DNA of 64,000 bases from Arthrobacter sp. 135MFCol5.1 (GTDB lineage Bacteria; Actinomycetota; Actinomycetes; Actinomycetales; Micrococcaceae). Location of the stretch: the NCBI RefSeq assembly GCF_000374865.1, contig NZ_KB895453.1, positions 1 to 64,000 of the forward strand, given 5' to 3'. The position numbers were made by a program, and so were the translations under genes. Numbering within the stretch: position 1 is the first letter of the stretch; the number at the start of each line of letters is the position of its first letter. Below the pieces are notes generated by a model. That model was not told the DNA's origin, did no database searches, and saw only the letters and a list, made by a program, of their open reading frames with translations. Positions 42,246 to 51,788 of the stretch are shown here, in pieces.

Positions 42246-44876
42246 ATGCCTACGCCGTTGAACCAAAGCGTGGCGGAATCCGCGCTGCTCACCCGCTCGC
42301 TCCCGTTGGACATGCTCCGCGCCTTCATCCAGTCCGATGCCGCGGACAACGGGCTCACCCCCGCGCTGCTGGCCGAACTCAAGGTGCTTGCCCGGGTTCC
42401 GTCCCTGCTGGTGGCCTGCAACTACGGCGGGACGCTCTGCGAGGCTGAGGGCATCTCCACGGAGATCCTGCCCCTGGGCAACGCGGCGATCGCCCTCCGC
42501 GCCCTGGCGGCCCTGCCGAACACGCATGCAGCGATTATTTCCGGCCGGTCCCTGCGCGACCTGGCGGCGGTGTCCCGGCTGCCCGTGGAGGTCCACCTGA
42601 TCGGGTCGCACGGTGCGGAGACGGACATGGGCTTCGCACATGCCCAGAGCCTGGCCACCGAATCCGTCCTGCTCAAGGTCAACGCCGCGCTCAACGAGGC
42701 CGTGGGCTTCCAGGAGGGCATCTGGATCGAACGCAAGCCCGTGGCCGTTTCCGTCCACACCCGGCCCGCGCCGCCGGAGGTGGTGGAATCGGTCACGGAA
42801 ACCGCCCGGGAAATCGCCCGCCTCCATGGCTTGTTCTTCATCGTGGACGGGTCCGTGCTGGACCTCTCCGTGGTGGAACCGTCCAAGGCGGAGGCACTGG
42901 AAAGCCTCCGCTCCCGGCTCGGCGCCAGCGCCGCCATGTTCGCCGGTGACGCCTACAGCGACGAACTGGCCATCGCCACCCTCCGCGGTCCGGACCTGGG
43001 ACTGCGGGTCGGGCCCGGGGAGACCGCCGCCGCACACCGCGTCCGCGACCCCGAAGCCTTCGCCCGCGTCCTGGCCCTCCTTTTCGAACTGCGCCGGGCC
43101 TGGCTGTTCGGTGAGGACGCCGTCGGCCTGGAACGGCACTCGATGATCGGCAACGGCTCCTCCACCGCGCTGCTGACCCCGGACGCGAAGATCTGCTGGA
43201 TGAGCCACCCGCTGCCGGACTCCGGATCCCTGTTTGCCCATATCCTGGGCGGCGACGCCGCAGGCCACTTCTCCGTGGAACCGGTCAAAGCCTCCCAGGT
43301 GCTGGGCCAGCGCTATGTGGACAGCACCATGATCGTCGAAACCCGGTGGGCGGACGTGACGGTAACCGACTACCTGGAGCCCGCCCCGGACGGCATCACC
43401 AGCCTGGTGCGGGTGCTCTCCGGCCACGGCGCCGCGAGGATCACCTTCGCGCCCAGGCCGGACTATGCCAACGCCCCGTTCAGCATGGAATCGCGCGGAG
43501 AGGAACTGCATGTGGTGGGGACGTCGGATCCCATCATCCTGTTCGCGCCGGGGGTGAGCTTCAGCATCGCCTCGGACGGCATCCACGCCACGGCCACGGC
43601 GTCGGTGAACCTGCAGGACGGCCCCGTCGTGTTGAACCTGCGCTGTGGCGATACCGATCCGCAGCCTGCGGATCCCGACGGCGAGACGGAGCGCCGGGCC
43701 GGGGTGGCCCTGCAATCGCGCCAGTGGGTGCAGGACCTCGCCCTGCCCTCCGTCAAGCCTTCCCTGGTGCGGCGTTCAGCCCTGGTGCTCCGCGCCCTGG
43801 TCCACGAGCCCACGGGCGCCGTCCTCGCCGCACCCACCACGTCCCTGCCCGAGGGCATCGGCGGGACACGGAACTGGGACTACCGCTACTGCTGGCTGCG
43901 CGACGGCTCCATGACGGTCAACGCGCTCGTGGACCTGGGCTCCACCGCCGAGGCCGCGGGTTTCCTGGACTGGCTGGGCCGCATCCTCGAACACGCACCC
44001 GGCCCCGAATGGCTGCACCCCCTGTACTCGGTGACCGGCGCACCGCTCTCCACGGAAGCCGTCGTCGACAGCCTGCCGGGGTACGCGGGATCCCGCCCGG
44101 TGCGGATCGGCAACGCGGCGGACCACCAGGTCCAGCTGGACGTTTTCGGGCCGGTCGCCGAACTGATCCATGCGCTGAGCGGGCGGGAGGGGTCGCTGGA
44201 GGACGCCCACTGGGAGCTGATGGTGCAGATGGCATCGGCCGTCCTGGCCCGCTGGCACGAACCGGACCACGGGATCTGGGAGGCCCGGCGCGCGGCCCGC
44301 CACCACGTCTACTCGAAGGTGATGTGCTGGGTCACCCTGGACCGGGCCCTGCGGACAGCGGCCCGCCACGGCCGCCGGCCTGACCCTGCATGGGCGCCGG
44401 CGGCGGCAACCATCCGCGACGAGGTCCTGCGCGAGGGCTGGGACGAATCGGCCAGGTCCTACACCGTGGCCTACGACAGCCCGGACCTCGACGCCGCCGT
44501 CCTGCACATCGGCCTCTCGGGCCTGCTGGACGTCACGGACCAGCGCTTCCTGGAGACCGTCACCGCCGTCGAACGCGAACTCAGGGTGGGTCCCACCGTG
44601 TTCCGTTACCGGTACGACGACGGCCTGCCGGGCCTGGAGGGCGGGTTCCACATCTGCACTACGTGGCTGATCGAGGCCTACGTGGCCGTGGGCCGCATCG
44701 ACGAGGCCTGGGACCTGTTCGACCAGTTGGTGAACCTCTTCGGGCCCACCGGACTGCTCCCGGAGGAATACGATCCCGGCACCGAAACCCACCTCGGCAA
44801 CCACCCGCAGGCATACTCGCACCTGGGCTTCATCCGCTGCGCCCGGCTCCTGGACGCACACCAGGGCAGGCGGTAG
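42246..44876 (+). CDS. trehalose-phosphatase-like / GH15 glycosidase fusion
   Basis: An 876-residue two-domain protein. Residues about 30-270 follow trehalose-6-phosphate phosphatase (HAD), with IISGRSLRDLA, a GSHGAE segment and GDAYSDELAI. However, the first HAD motif, normally D-x-D-G-T, reads NYGGT (Asn59, Gly61). The nucleophile and acid aspartates are both lost, so phosphatase activity is unlikely. Residues about 290-876 are glycoside hydrolase 15, with RNWDYRYCWLRD near 541, the acid in EGGFHICTTWLIEAY near 797 and LLPEEYDP near 838. GH15 members here are glucoamylase- or trehalase-like. The inactive domain may bind sugar or regulate. ATG 42246 follows AAGGGG. Confidence 0.85.
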   Translation: MPTPLNQSVAESALLTRSLPLDMLRAFIQSDAADNGLTPALLAELKVLARVPSLLVACNYGGTLCEAEGISTEILPLGNAAIALRALAALPNTHAAIISGRSLRDLAAVSRLPVEVHLIGSHGAETDMGFAHAQSLATESVLLKVNAALNEAVGFQEGIWIERKPVAVSVHTRPAPPEVVESVTETAREIARLHGLFFIVDGSVLDLSVVEPSKAEALESLRSRLGASAAMFAGDAYSDELAIATLRGPDLGLRVGPGETAAAHRVRDPEAFARVLALLFELRRAWLFGEDAVGLERHSMIGNGSSTALLTPDAKICWMSHPLPDSGSLFAHILGGDAAGHFSVEPVKASQVLGQRYVDSTMIVETRWADVTVTDYLEPAPDGITSLVRVLSGHGAARITFAPRPDYANAPFSMESRGEELHVVGTSDPIILFAPGVSFSIASDGIHATATASVNLQDGPVVLNLRCGDTDPQPADPDGETERRAGVALQSRQWVQDLALPSVKPSLVRRSALVLRALVHEPTGAVLAAPTTSLPEGIGGTRNWDYRYCWLRDGSMTVNALVDLGSTAEAAGFLDWLGRILEHAPGPEWLHPLYSVTGAPLSTEAVVDSLPGYAGSRPVRIGNAADHQVQLDVFGPVAELIHALSGREGSLEDAHWELMVQMASAVLARWHEPDHGIWEARRAARHHVYSKVMCWVTLDRALRTAARHGRRPDPAWAPAAATIRDEVLREGWDESARSYTVAYDSPDLDAAVLHIGLSGLLDVTDQRFLETVTAVERELRVGPTVFRYRYDDGLPGLEGGFHICTTWLIEAYVAVGRIDEAWDLFDQLVNLFGPTGLLPEEYDPGTETHLGNHPQAYSHLGFIRCARLLDAHQGRR

Positions 44877-44941
44877 TCCGCTTCCGTCGTGGGTACCTAG
44901 AGTGGAGGTAGCAGGGACCCGAAAAGACTGAAACGAGACTG

Positions 44942-46408
44942 ATGATGACTGCCCGCGCCCAGGGAGTGGGGTTCCGTTCCGAGCGGGGCCCGATTCTCAT
45001 CGCCTTGATGCTGTCCACCGGACTGGTGGCCATCGACTCCACCATCGTCGCCACCGCCGTACCGTCGATCGTCCGCGATGTGGGCGGGTTCTCATCCTTC
45101 CCGTGGCTCTTCTCCGCCTACCTGCTGGCCCAGGCGGTCTCGGTGCCCATCTACGGCAAGCTGTCCGACATGACCGGCCGCAAGCCCATCATCCTCACCG
45201 GCATTGGGCTGTTCCTGCTTGGCTCGGTCCTCTGCGGCCTGGCATGGAGCATGCCCTCCCTGATTGCCTTCCGGGCCCTGCAGGGACTCGGCGCCGGGGC
45301 GGTGCTGCCGGTGTCCGTGACCATCGCCGGCGACATCTACACCCTGCAGGAACGCGCCAAGGTCCAGGGCTACCTGGCCAGCGTGTGGGCGGTCTCCTCG
45401 GTGGTGGGTCCCAGCCTGGGCGGCATCTTCTCCGCACTGGGTATCTGGCGCGGCATCTTCCTGGTCAACGTTCCGCTATGCCTGCTGGCCGGCTGGATGC
45501 TGGTCCGCACCCTGCACGAGGACGTGGAACGGGCCAAGCACAAGGTGGATTTTGCCGGTGCCGTGCTGCTGGCGGGATCCCTGGGCCTGTTGATCCTCGG
45601 CGCCCTCCAAGGCGGCCAGGCGTGGGCGTGGAACTCGCCCATCAGCATTGGCGTGTTCGCGGTGGGTGCCGTGCTGCTGGTCGCGTTCCTCCTGGTGGAG
45701 CGGCGTGCGGCGGAGCCCATCCTGCCTTCCTGGGTGGTGTCGCGCCGCCTGCTGGCCACCACCACCCTGGTGTCCTTCGGGGTCGGGTCCGTCATGATCG
45801 GCCTGACCTCCTACGTGCCCACCTACCTGGAGGGTGCGCTGTCCTCCTCGCCGCTGGTGGCCGGCCTGGCGCTCGCCGCGCTGACCCTCGGCTGGCCCCT
45901 CAGTGCCTCGCAGGCCGGCAAGTTCTACCTGCGGATCGGCTTCAAATCCACGGCCCTGATCGGCATCGCCATTTCCGTGGCGGGCCTGCTCATCCTGTCG
46001 CTGACTGCCTCATCTCCCAACGTGGCGCTGATCGCCATCAGCTGCTTCGTCGTCGGGCTCGGCCTGGGCCTGCTGGCCACGCCAACCCTGATCGCCGCCC
46101 AGTCCAGCGTCCCCTGGCACGAACGCGGCGTGGTGACCAGCACCAACATGTTTGCCCGGTCCATCGGCAGCGCCCTGGGCGTGGCCGTCTTCGGCGCCGT
46201 GGCCAATGCCATCTACGGCGGCAGCAGCGGCGGCGATACCGACCCCGCCACGGTGGTGGCCGCGTCCGGAGCCGTGTTCTTGGCGGCACTGGTGGCCGGG
46301 CTGCTTACCGTGGCAGCGGTCCTGGCCATGCCGGCAGTGAAGGCTGACGATGCCGGAAAGGCCGACGGGCAGCCGGTCCCCAGCAGCGCGGAGGGCAGCG
46401 CCACCTAG
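44942..46408 (+). CDS. MFS drug exporter, DHA2 (14-TM) type
   Basis: A 488-residue membrane protein with about fourteen helices. STIVATAVPSIVRDVGG is the DHA2 motif D-like start. PIYGKLSDMTGRKPI is the loop 2-3 motif A, and FRALQGLGAGAVLPVS is motif B. Related proteins pump drugs or metabolites out with protons. It starts with ATG at 44942, with a second ATG three bases on and a weak AACGAG site. It follows the GH15 fusion by 65 bp on the same strand but shares no clear function with it. The substrate is unknown. Confidence 0.88.
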   Translation: MMTARAQGVGFRSERGPILIALMLSTGLVAIDSTIVATAVPSIVRDVGGFSSFPWLFSAYLLAQAVSVPIYGKLSDMTGRKPIILTGIGLFLLGSVLCGLAWSMPSLIAFRALQGLGAGAVLPVSVTIAGDIYTLQERAKVQGYLASVWAVSSVVGPSLGGIFSALGIWRGIFLVNVPLCLLAGWMLVRTLHEDVERAKHKVDFAGAVLLAGSLGLLILGALQGGQAWAWNSPISIGVFAVGAVLLVAFLLVERRAAEPILPSWVVSRRLLATTTLVSFGVGSVMIGLTSYVPTYLEGALSSSPLVAGLALAALTLGWPLSASQAGKFYLRIGFKSTALIGIAISVAGLLILSLTASSPNVALIAISCFVVGLGLGLLATPTLIAAQSSVPWHERGVVTSTNMFARSIGSALGVAVFGAVANAIYGGSSGGDTDPATVVAASGAVFLAALVAGLLTVAAVLAMPAVKADDAGKADGQPVPSSAEGSAT

Positions 46409-46415
46409 CGTAAAC

Positions 46416-46438
46416 CCGCGGCTGGCGGGGTGCCGCGG
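46416..46438. terminator. hairpin between convergent genes
   Basis: CCGCGGC (46416-46422) and GCCGCGG (46432-46438) pair around a 9-base loop, between the stops of the exporter and the sarcosine oxidase gene. Confidence 0.5.
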
Positions 46439-46455
46439 CCAGTTGGAAGCTGCGG

Positions 46456-47589
46456 CTAGCGGGATGCCCGGAAGATGGCAGGTGCGTCCCGCGTCCCGGT
46501 GGCAAGGTCCGCGAGGATCCGGCCGATCACGGGCGTGAACTTGAAGCCGTGGCCGGAAAACCCTGCGCCAATCACCACCGGGCCCACCCGGTCCAGGACG
46601 AAATCCTCATCCGGGGTGGTGGTGTAGGTGCAGCTGATGGCCTCGAACTGCTCGGGGTCGACGCCGGGCAGCCAGTCCCGCGCGTACCCCTGCAGGGCGG
46701 CGAGCTGGGCCGGCTCCGGCAGGAAATCCCGGTGGTCCGGATCCACCACGGGCCCAACACCGTGCCAGCCGGCCTTGATGCCTTCACCGGGGGTCTGCAT
46801 GCCGTACACGGGGGAGTACCAGCCCTGGTAGTCCGGGCCCGGGTAGTGGTTGAACCCGGGCCACACTGCCCCGGCGTCTGCCACCCGGAAATGCGCCGGC
46901 TGCTCCTGCGTGACCCGCAATTTCGGGATCCGCATGGCCGCCGCATCGATCCCGGCGGCGGAGGCCAGCAGCTTCTCCGTCCAGCCGCCCGCCGTCACCA
47001 CGGCCTGGGCTGCGGTGACCACCTCGGTGCCTCCGGCGGATTCGAGCGTCAGCCGGACGCCGTCGTCGAACACCTTGAAGTCCACCACCTTGGTGTGATG
47101 CCGGATCTCGGCGCCCCGGGCCGCCGCCAGCTGCTGGAACACCGGAAGCGCGGCCTCCGGATTGAGCTGCCCGCCGTCGGGCATGTGCAGCACCTGCCGG
47201 TCGAAGCGGATGCCGCGCCACCGCTCACCGGCTTCCGCCGGCGCCAGGAACTCGGCGCGGATCCCGGCCGAACCCAGCGCCGCGGCCACCTGCCGCGGAT
47301 CGAAGCCGGGCCCGTGGTTGACGATGCCCGTACGCGCCAGCAACCGGACGCCGCTCTCCTGCTCCAGCTCCTCCCACAGCGACAAGCCCTCGGCCAGCAT
47401 GGCCACGTAGTCCGGCTGGTGGTAGCCCGGATTCAGGTTCCGGGTGGCACCGTGCGACGCGCCAATCGTATGCCCGGGGCCAAACTGCTCCACCAGCGTC
47501 ACCTGGCGGCCGCGGCGGGAGAGCGCCCAGGCGGCCGCGGAGCCCATGGCGCCGCCGCCGATCACCACGGTGTCAAGATTGGTATTCAT
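46456..47589 (-). CDS. monomeric sarcosine oxidase / N-methyl amino acid oxidase
   Basis: A 377-residue flavoenzyme. FAD binding is shown by VVIGGGAMGSAAAWAL at residue 8. The covalent-flavin cysteine of this family is present (Cys320 in SCTYTTTPDEDFVLD), and GAGFSGHGFKFTPVIG follows. Members oxidise sarcosine, N-methyltryptophan or similar secondary amines, producing hydrogen peroxide. ATG 47589 follows GGAGGG. An AEC transporter gene lies just upstream on the same strand (34 bp). It could continue betaine breakdown from the choline genes, but no dimethylglycine enzyme is in the window, so this link is speculative. Confidence 0.85.
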   Translation of the reverse strand: MNTNLDTVVIGGGAMGSAAAWALSRRGRQVTLVEQFGPGHTIGASHGATRNLNPGYHQPDYVAMLAEGLSLWEELEQESGVRLLARTGIVNHGPGFDPRQVAAALGSAGIRAEFLAPAEAGERWRGIRFDRQVLHMPDGGQLNPEAALPVFQQLAAARGAEIRHHTKVVDFKVFDDGVRLTLESAGGTEVVTAAQAVVTAGGWTEKLLASAAGIDAAAMRIPKLRVTQEQPAHFRVADAGAVWPGFNHYPGPDYQGWYSPVYGMQTPGEGIKAGWHGVGPVVDPDHRDFLPEPAQLAALQGYARDWLPGVDPEQFEAISCTYTTTPDEDFVLDRVGPVVIGAGFSGHGFKFTPVIGRILADLATGTRDAPAIFRASR

Positions 47590-47623
47590 CAGCCCTCCAA
47601 GCTGGGGTGGTGCGGTCAAGAAG

Positions 47624-48550
47624 CTAGGCCAACAGGAGCGCGACGCCGATCATCGCCGGCACGGCCACCACCGTGGTGATCAGCACGGTATCCTTCGCCA
47701 CGGTGAGCCCGGTCTGGTAGCGGCTGGCGGCAACGAAGACGTTCTGGGCTGTGGGCAGCGCCGAGGTGACCACCACCGCGAAGAGGGCATGGCCGTCCAT
47801 TCCCAGCACGAAGCGGGCGAAAACGTACGCAAGGGCCGGCTGGACGGCGAGCTTAAAGCCACTCGCCAGCAGGGTGTCCACGCGGCGCCCGGCGGAGGCC
47901 TGCAAGGGGCGGGTGCCGTTCAGGCTCATCCCGAACGCGATCAGCATGGCGGGAATCGCGGCGCCGCCGATCAGGTGGATGGGTTCCATCACCAGCGCCG
48001 GGACCTGGAAACCGGTACCGGCCACCACCAGGCCCAGGGCGGAGCCGACGATCATCGGGTTCCGCAGGATCATGAGCACGAACCGCAGGGGAGTGGTGCG
48101 GTGGGCGCTGGTGCTTGAATCGAGGACCATGAGGAACATGGGAGTGAAGAACGCCAGCTGGAAGATCAACAAGGGTGCCACGTAGCTGGCGTCCCCCAGG
48201 ACATATACCGCAATGGGAATACCCAGGTTGGCCGAGTTCGCCAGCGAAGCGGACATGGCGGACATCAATGATTCCGGCAGGGCCCGCTTCAGCCAGAACC
48301 GCGCGATCAGGAAAAAGATCGACGCGGTGGTGATTGCGGCCACCGCCGTCACCAGCAGCGGCTGGGCAAAGACTTCATGGAGCCGTGCCTTGCTCAGCGT
48401 TTCAAAGAGCAGCGCCGGGCTTGCCACGAAGAAAGTCAGTCCGCTCAGCACCGGCCGGGCGTTCTCGCCGAGGATCTTTTGCCGGCCCACGAACCATCCC
48501 ACCAGGATGATGCACCAGACCACGAAGAATCCTGCCAGGACCCCTAGCAC
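47624..48550 (-). CDS. AEC family transporter
   Basis: A 308-residue membrane protein with about ten helices, of the auxin efflux carrier family. GFFVVWCIILVGWFVGR, then LVTAVAAITTASIFF, and the central NSANLGIPIAVYVLGD and LRNPMIVGSALGLVV are typical. Bacterial members carry malonate, malate or unknown organic anions. The start is GTG 48550. It is probably co-transcribed with the sarcosine-oxidase gene 34 bp downstream. It may move a substrate or product of that enzyme, though this is not demonstrated by sequence. Confidence 0.87.
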   Translation of the reverse strand: MLGVLAGFFVVWCIILVGWFVGRQKILGENARPVLSGLTFFVASPALLFETLSKARLHEVFAQPLLVTAVAAITTASIFFLIARFWLKRALPESLMSAMSASLANSANLGIPIAVYVLGDASYVAPLLIFQLAFFTPMFLMVLDSSTSAHRTTPLRFVLMILRNPMIVGSALGLVVAGTGFQVPALVMEPIHLIGGAAIPAMLIAFGMSLNGTRPLQASAGRRVDTLLASGFKLAVQPALAYVFARFVLGMDGHALFAVVVTSALPTAQNVFVAASRYQTGLTVAKDTVLITTVVAVPAMIGVALLLA

Positions 48551-48603
48551 GGGATCCCTCCGCGGCCGCGGCGGGAGCGTCTACCGGACTTCACGCTCCG
48601 GGT

Positions 48604-49029
48604 TCAGAGGGTGGCGTTGTTCAGCGCGAACGGCGGACGCATCGTGCCGGCGGTGAGGCCCTCGGCGGGGTCGTTGCCCAGCTGGATGATCCGGTTGCCC
48701 TGGTCCACGTGGACCACCCGGGGCTCGTACGCCTTCGCTTCCTCGGTGGTCATCTGGGCGTAAGTAATCAGGATGACAATGTCGTTCTCGTGCATGAGGT
48801 GCGCCGCTGCACCGTTAATGCCGATCACGCCGGAGCCACGTTCACCGGCGATGGTGTACGTCTCCAGCCGTGCCCCGTTGGTGACGTCCACGATGGACAC
48901 CAGCTCGCCGGGAAGGATGTCCGCAGCCTCGAGCAGGTCAAGGTCAACGGTGACCGAACCGACGTAGTGAAGGTCGGCGTGCGTGACGGTGGCCCGGTGG
49001 ATTTTGGACTTGAACATTGTTCGATTCAT
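48604..49029 (-). CDS. panD: aspartate 1-decarboxylase
   Basis: A 141-residue proenzyme of normal length that makes beta-alanine for pantothenate and CoA. The self-cleavage site Gly24-Ser25 lies in HYVGSVTVD; Ser25 becomes the pyruvoyl cofactor. Lys9, Arg54 (ARLETY), the [16 protein letters not shown] segment and the C-terminal ARVVHVD-like [10 protein letters not shown] are conserved. ATG 49029. It stands 53 bp from the AEC gene on the same strand and is separated from the LysR gene by 78 bp. No other pantothenate gene is nearby. Confidence 0.95.
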   Translation of the reverse strand: MNRTMFKSKIHRATVTHADLHYVGSVTVDLDLLEAADILPGELVSIVDVTNGARLETYTIAGERGSGVIGINGAAAHLMHENDIVILITYAQMTTEEAKAYEPRVVHVDQGNRIIQLGNDPAEGLTAGTMRPPFALNNATL

Positions 49030-49107
49030 AACGGATCCAGTCTAGACCTGTGCTCCGTTGCCCGCAGTGACGCAGGAAACACATTGGTCACGGACGACGG
49101 CGGCCGG

Positions 49108-50022
49108 TCACCCGGCGTCGTTCCCCGCCACGGCTGCGGCGGCTGCGGCGAGCGTCTCGCGGGCCGCGAGGATTGCCGGGCGCTGGACGCTGGAGCGGCG
49201 GACCGAGGTGAAGATGGTGCGGTGCGGCGTGCCGGGAAGCTCCAGGAGCTGCGCTGTGGTGCCGCGGCCGGTCCACACCAGGTCCGGCATCAGCGCCACC
49301 GCGTTGCCGGACTCGATCAGGCGGGCCTGGGCCTGCAGGTCAGCGGTTTCAAAGCGGACATCGGGCTCGAACCCGGCACTGCGGCAGGCCTGCTCCGCCC
49401 AGTGCCGGGACGCGGCACCCCGCGGTTCCATGACCCAGGCAAGGTCCGCGGTGTCCGCCAGCGACCGGATGGCCGGGCCGTCGTCGGACGCCGGGGGAAC
49501 CGCAAGCCGGATGGCGTCGGTGGTCAGCTTAACCCGGTCCAGCTCGGGGTAGCGCGGGGCGGCGTGGCCCGGGTACTGCTCCGCGATCACCAGGTCGAAG
49601 TCCCGCGCCCACGTCTCGTGCAGTGCCGTTTCGGGCTCCCGCTGGATCATCTCGATCCGCACCTCGGGGTAGGCGGCGGCCATGCGCGTCAGGGTGTCCG
49701 GCATCAGCGCCAGCGCGGCCGACTGGAAGACCGCAATCCGCACCGTGCCGGTCACCGTGGTCAGGGATGCGGCCAGGTCCGCCTCGGCTTGTTCCATGGT
49801 TTCGAGCAGTTGCGCGGTGTGCGCCACGAGCACCTCGGCCTGGGGCGTGAGCTGCACCCGGCGGCCGGTTTTGCGGAGCAATTCGACGCCGACTTCCTTC
49901 TCCAGGAGCGCGAGCTGCTGCGAGACGGACGACGGGCTGTACTGGAGTGCCTCCGCCACCTCCGCGAGCGTTCCACGGATGCTCAATTCTCGCAGGAGCC
50001 GCAGCCGGCGGACGTCAAGCAT
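49108..50022 (-). CDS. LysR family regulator, probably of proline use
   Basis: A 304-residue LysR regulator. The winged helix-turn-helix reads LLRELSIRGTLAEVAEALQYSPSSVSQQLALLEKEVGVELLRKTGRRVQLT. The co-inducer domain follows. It is divergent from an APC permease gene, with a 154-bp gap to that gene's start. The segment just outside its start (50042-50105) is repeated in front of putA. I therefore infer that it controls both the permease and putA, as PutR-like activators do with proline. The regulator's ligand is not shown directly. Confidence 0.8.
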   Translation of the reverse strand: MLDVRRLRLLRELSIRGTLAEVAEALQYSPSSVSQQLALLEKEVGVELLRKTGRRVQLTPQAEVLVAHTAQLLETMEQAEADLAASLTTVTGTVRIAVFQSAALALMPDTLTRMAAAYPEVRIEMIQREPETALHETWARDFDLVIAEQYPGHAAPRYPELDRVKLTTDAIRLAVPPASDDGPAIRSLADTADLAWVMEPRGAASRHWAEQACRSAGFEPDVRFETADLQAQARLIESGNAVALMPDLVWTGRGTTAQLLELPGTPHRTIFTSVRRSSVQRPAILAARETLAAAAAAVAGNDAG

Positions 50023-50041
50023 AGCGGATTCCTAACTGAAA

Positions 50042-50105
50042 CTAACGAATATTGGTTAGAAGGATTCACTTTATCTAATGCAAGCGCCCACGCATACTGT
50101 TGGAA
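50042..50105 (+). promoter_or_regulatory. shared promoter/operator, permease copy
   Basis: This 64-bp segment matches 51928-51991 at 43 of 64 positions without gaps. It opens with the inverted repeat CTAAC-N8-GTTAG, a LysR-type symmetry. TTTATCTAATG and CATACTG.TGGAA are conserved further on. It probably holds the operator and the promoter of the permease. Confidence 0.75.
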
Positions 50106-50176
50106 CCGAGTTACCCCCGTCACAGCCATCCCCTGGCGTGCCGCGGCGGGGTCGCACCCCACAGCAGGAGTTCCTG

Positions 50177-51637
50177 ATGAGTAGAGACATGACCCAGTCG
50201 ATCATGCGGCGCAAGCCCATCGACGACATCGAAGAAGAAAGCAAACACAGCGGCCTTTTCAAGTCCCTCGGGCTGTGGCAGCTCACCGCCATCGGTGTTG
50301 GCGGCATTATCGGCGTCGGCATCTTCTCCCTCGCGGGACTGGTGGCGGCCGGCAGCGACGGAACTCCCGGGGTGGGGCCCGCGGTGCTGATCTCGTTCCT
50401 GATCGCAGGCCTCGCCTCAGCGGCCGCCGCCCTCTCCTACGCGGAATTCGCGGGCATGATCCCACGTGCCGGTTCCGCCTACACCTATGGCTACGTAGCG
50501 CTCGGCGAGGTGATCGGCTGGTTCATCGGCTGGGACCTGCTGCTGGAATACATTGCCATCGTCGCCGTGGTGGCCATCGGCATCTCCGGCTACCTTGACG
50601 CCTTCCTCGCCGGCATCGGCATCCACCTGCCGGCCGCGGTCACCTCCACCTTTGACGAAGGCAAGGGCGGCATCGTCAACATTCCCGCCATCCTGGTCTG
50701 CCTCCTGGTCACCTGGATCCTCTCCCGCGGCACCAAGGCGTTCGGCCGGTTTGAACTCGTGGCGGTGGGCATCAAGGTGGTCCTGATCCTCTTCATCATC
50801 GGGCTGGGCGTCTTCTACATCGACACCAACAACTACAACCCGTTCATGCCCAGCGGCTTCGGCCCCGTGGTTGCCGGCTCCGCCACCGTCTTCTTCGCCG
50901 TGTTCGGCTACGACGCCATGAGCACCGCGGCCGAGGAAGCCAAGGACGGCAAGAAGCACATGCCCAAGGCCATCGTGCTCTCACTCATCATTGCCATGCT
51001 GCTGTACGTTGCCGCCACGCTTGTCCTCACCGGCATGCAGAACTACAAGGACATCGACCCTAAGGCGGGCTTCGCCTCCGCGTTCACGTCCGTTGGGCTG
51101 CCGGTTATTGCCACCATCATTTCGGTGTTCGCCGTGCTGTCCATCCTCACCGTGATGCTCACCTTCCTCCTGGGCGTGACCCGCGTGTGGTTCTCCATGA
51201 GCCGCGACGGCCTGCTGCCGGGCTGGTTCGCCAAGACGGACCGCAACGGTACCCCCCAGCGCGTCACCTGGATCGGCGGCATCGCGTCCGCCTTCCTGGC
51301 CGGCGTCTTCCCCATCAAGGCGGTCGCGGACCTGACCAATATCGGCATCCTGGCCGCGTTCGTCGTCGTCTGCCTGTCCGTGATCATCTTCCGTTACAAG
51401 CGGCCGGACGCGCCCCGTACCTTCCGCCTGCCCCTGATGCCCGTGATCCCGGCCTTCGGCGTGCTCGCCTCGGCCTTCCTGATGCTGCAGCTGCACTGGG
51501 AAACCTGGCTGCGGTTTGTGGTGTGGCTCATCATCGGCCTGGTGATCTACTTCGGCTACGGACGCAAGCACTCGCTGATGAACCCCAACAGCCCGCGCCA
51601 CCAGGAGCTCGCGGACACGCACCGCCCCCTGTCCTGA
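50177..51637 (+). CDS. APC family amino acid permease, probable proline importer
   Basis: A 486-residue membrane protein with about twelve helices of the cationic amino acid (APC) branch. LGLWQLTAIGVGGIIGVGIFSLAG is the first helix with the substrate-binding G-(I/V)-G-x-G-I-F motif. YAEFAGMIPRAGSAYTY and FFAVFGYDAMSTAAEEAKD are both conserved. ATG 50177 is chosen because CAGGAG precedes it; ATG 50078 lies inside the conserved operator block. It shares its promoter sequence with putA, so proline is the likely substrate. The transporter family alone would allow other amino acids. Confidence 0.85.
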   Translation: MSRDMTQSIMRRKPIDDIEEESKHSGLFKSLGLWQLTAIGVGGIIGVGIFSLAGLVAAGSDGTPGVGPAVLISFLIAGLASAAAALSYAEFAGMIPRAGSAYTYGYVALGEVIGWFIGWDLLLEYIAIVAVVAIGISGYLDAFLAGIGIHLPAAVTSTFDEGKGGIVNIPAILVCLLVTWILSRGTKAFGRFELVAVGIKVVLILFIIGLGVFYIDTNNYNPFMPSGFGPVVAGSATVFFAVFGYDAMSTAAEEAKDGKKHMPKAIVLSLIIAMLLYVAATLVLTGMQNYKDIDPKAGFASAFTSVGLPVIATIISVFAVLSILTVMLTFLLGVTRVWFSMSRDGLLPGWFAKTDRNGTPQRVTWIGGIASAFLAGVFPIKAVADLTNIGILAAFVVVCLSVIIFRYKRPDAPRTFRLPLMPVIPAFGVLASAFLMLQLHWETWLRFVVWLIIGLVIYFGYGRKHSLMNPNSPRHQELADTHRPLS

Positions 51638-51647
51638 CCCCTTCCCG

Positions 51648-51726
51648 ACGCCCGCTCACATCCGACCGTTATTCCTGAGACGCCCGCTCACATCTGGCGG
51701 CGGTTCCTGAAACGCCCGCTCACATC
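51648..51726 (+). repeat. 15-bp repeat array, 32-bp period (left arm)
   Basis: ACGCCCGCTCACATC occurs exactly at 51648, 51680 and 51712, a period of 32 bp with 17-base spacers. The spacers share TTCCTGA near their ends. It lies directly after the permease stop. Confidence 0.9.
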
Positions 51727-51788
51727 TTGCAAGAACAGGGGACCCTACTGCGCATCACGTGCAGGAGGGTTTCGCTGTTTAGTCGCAG

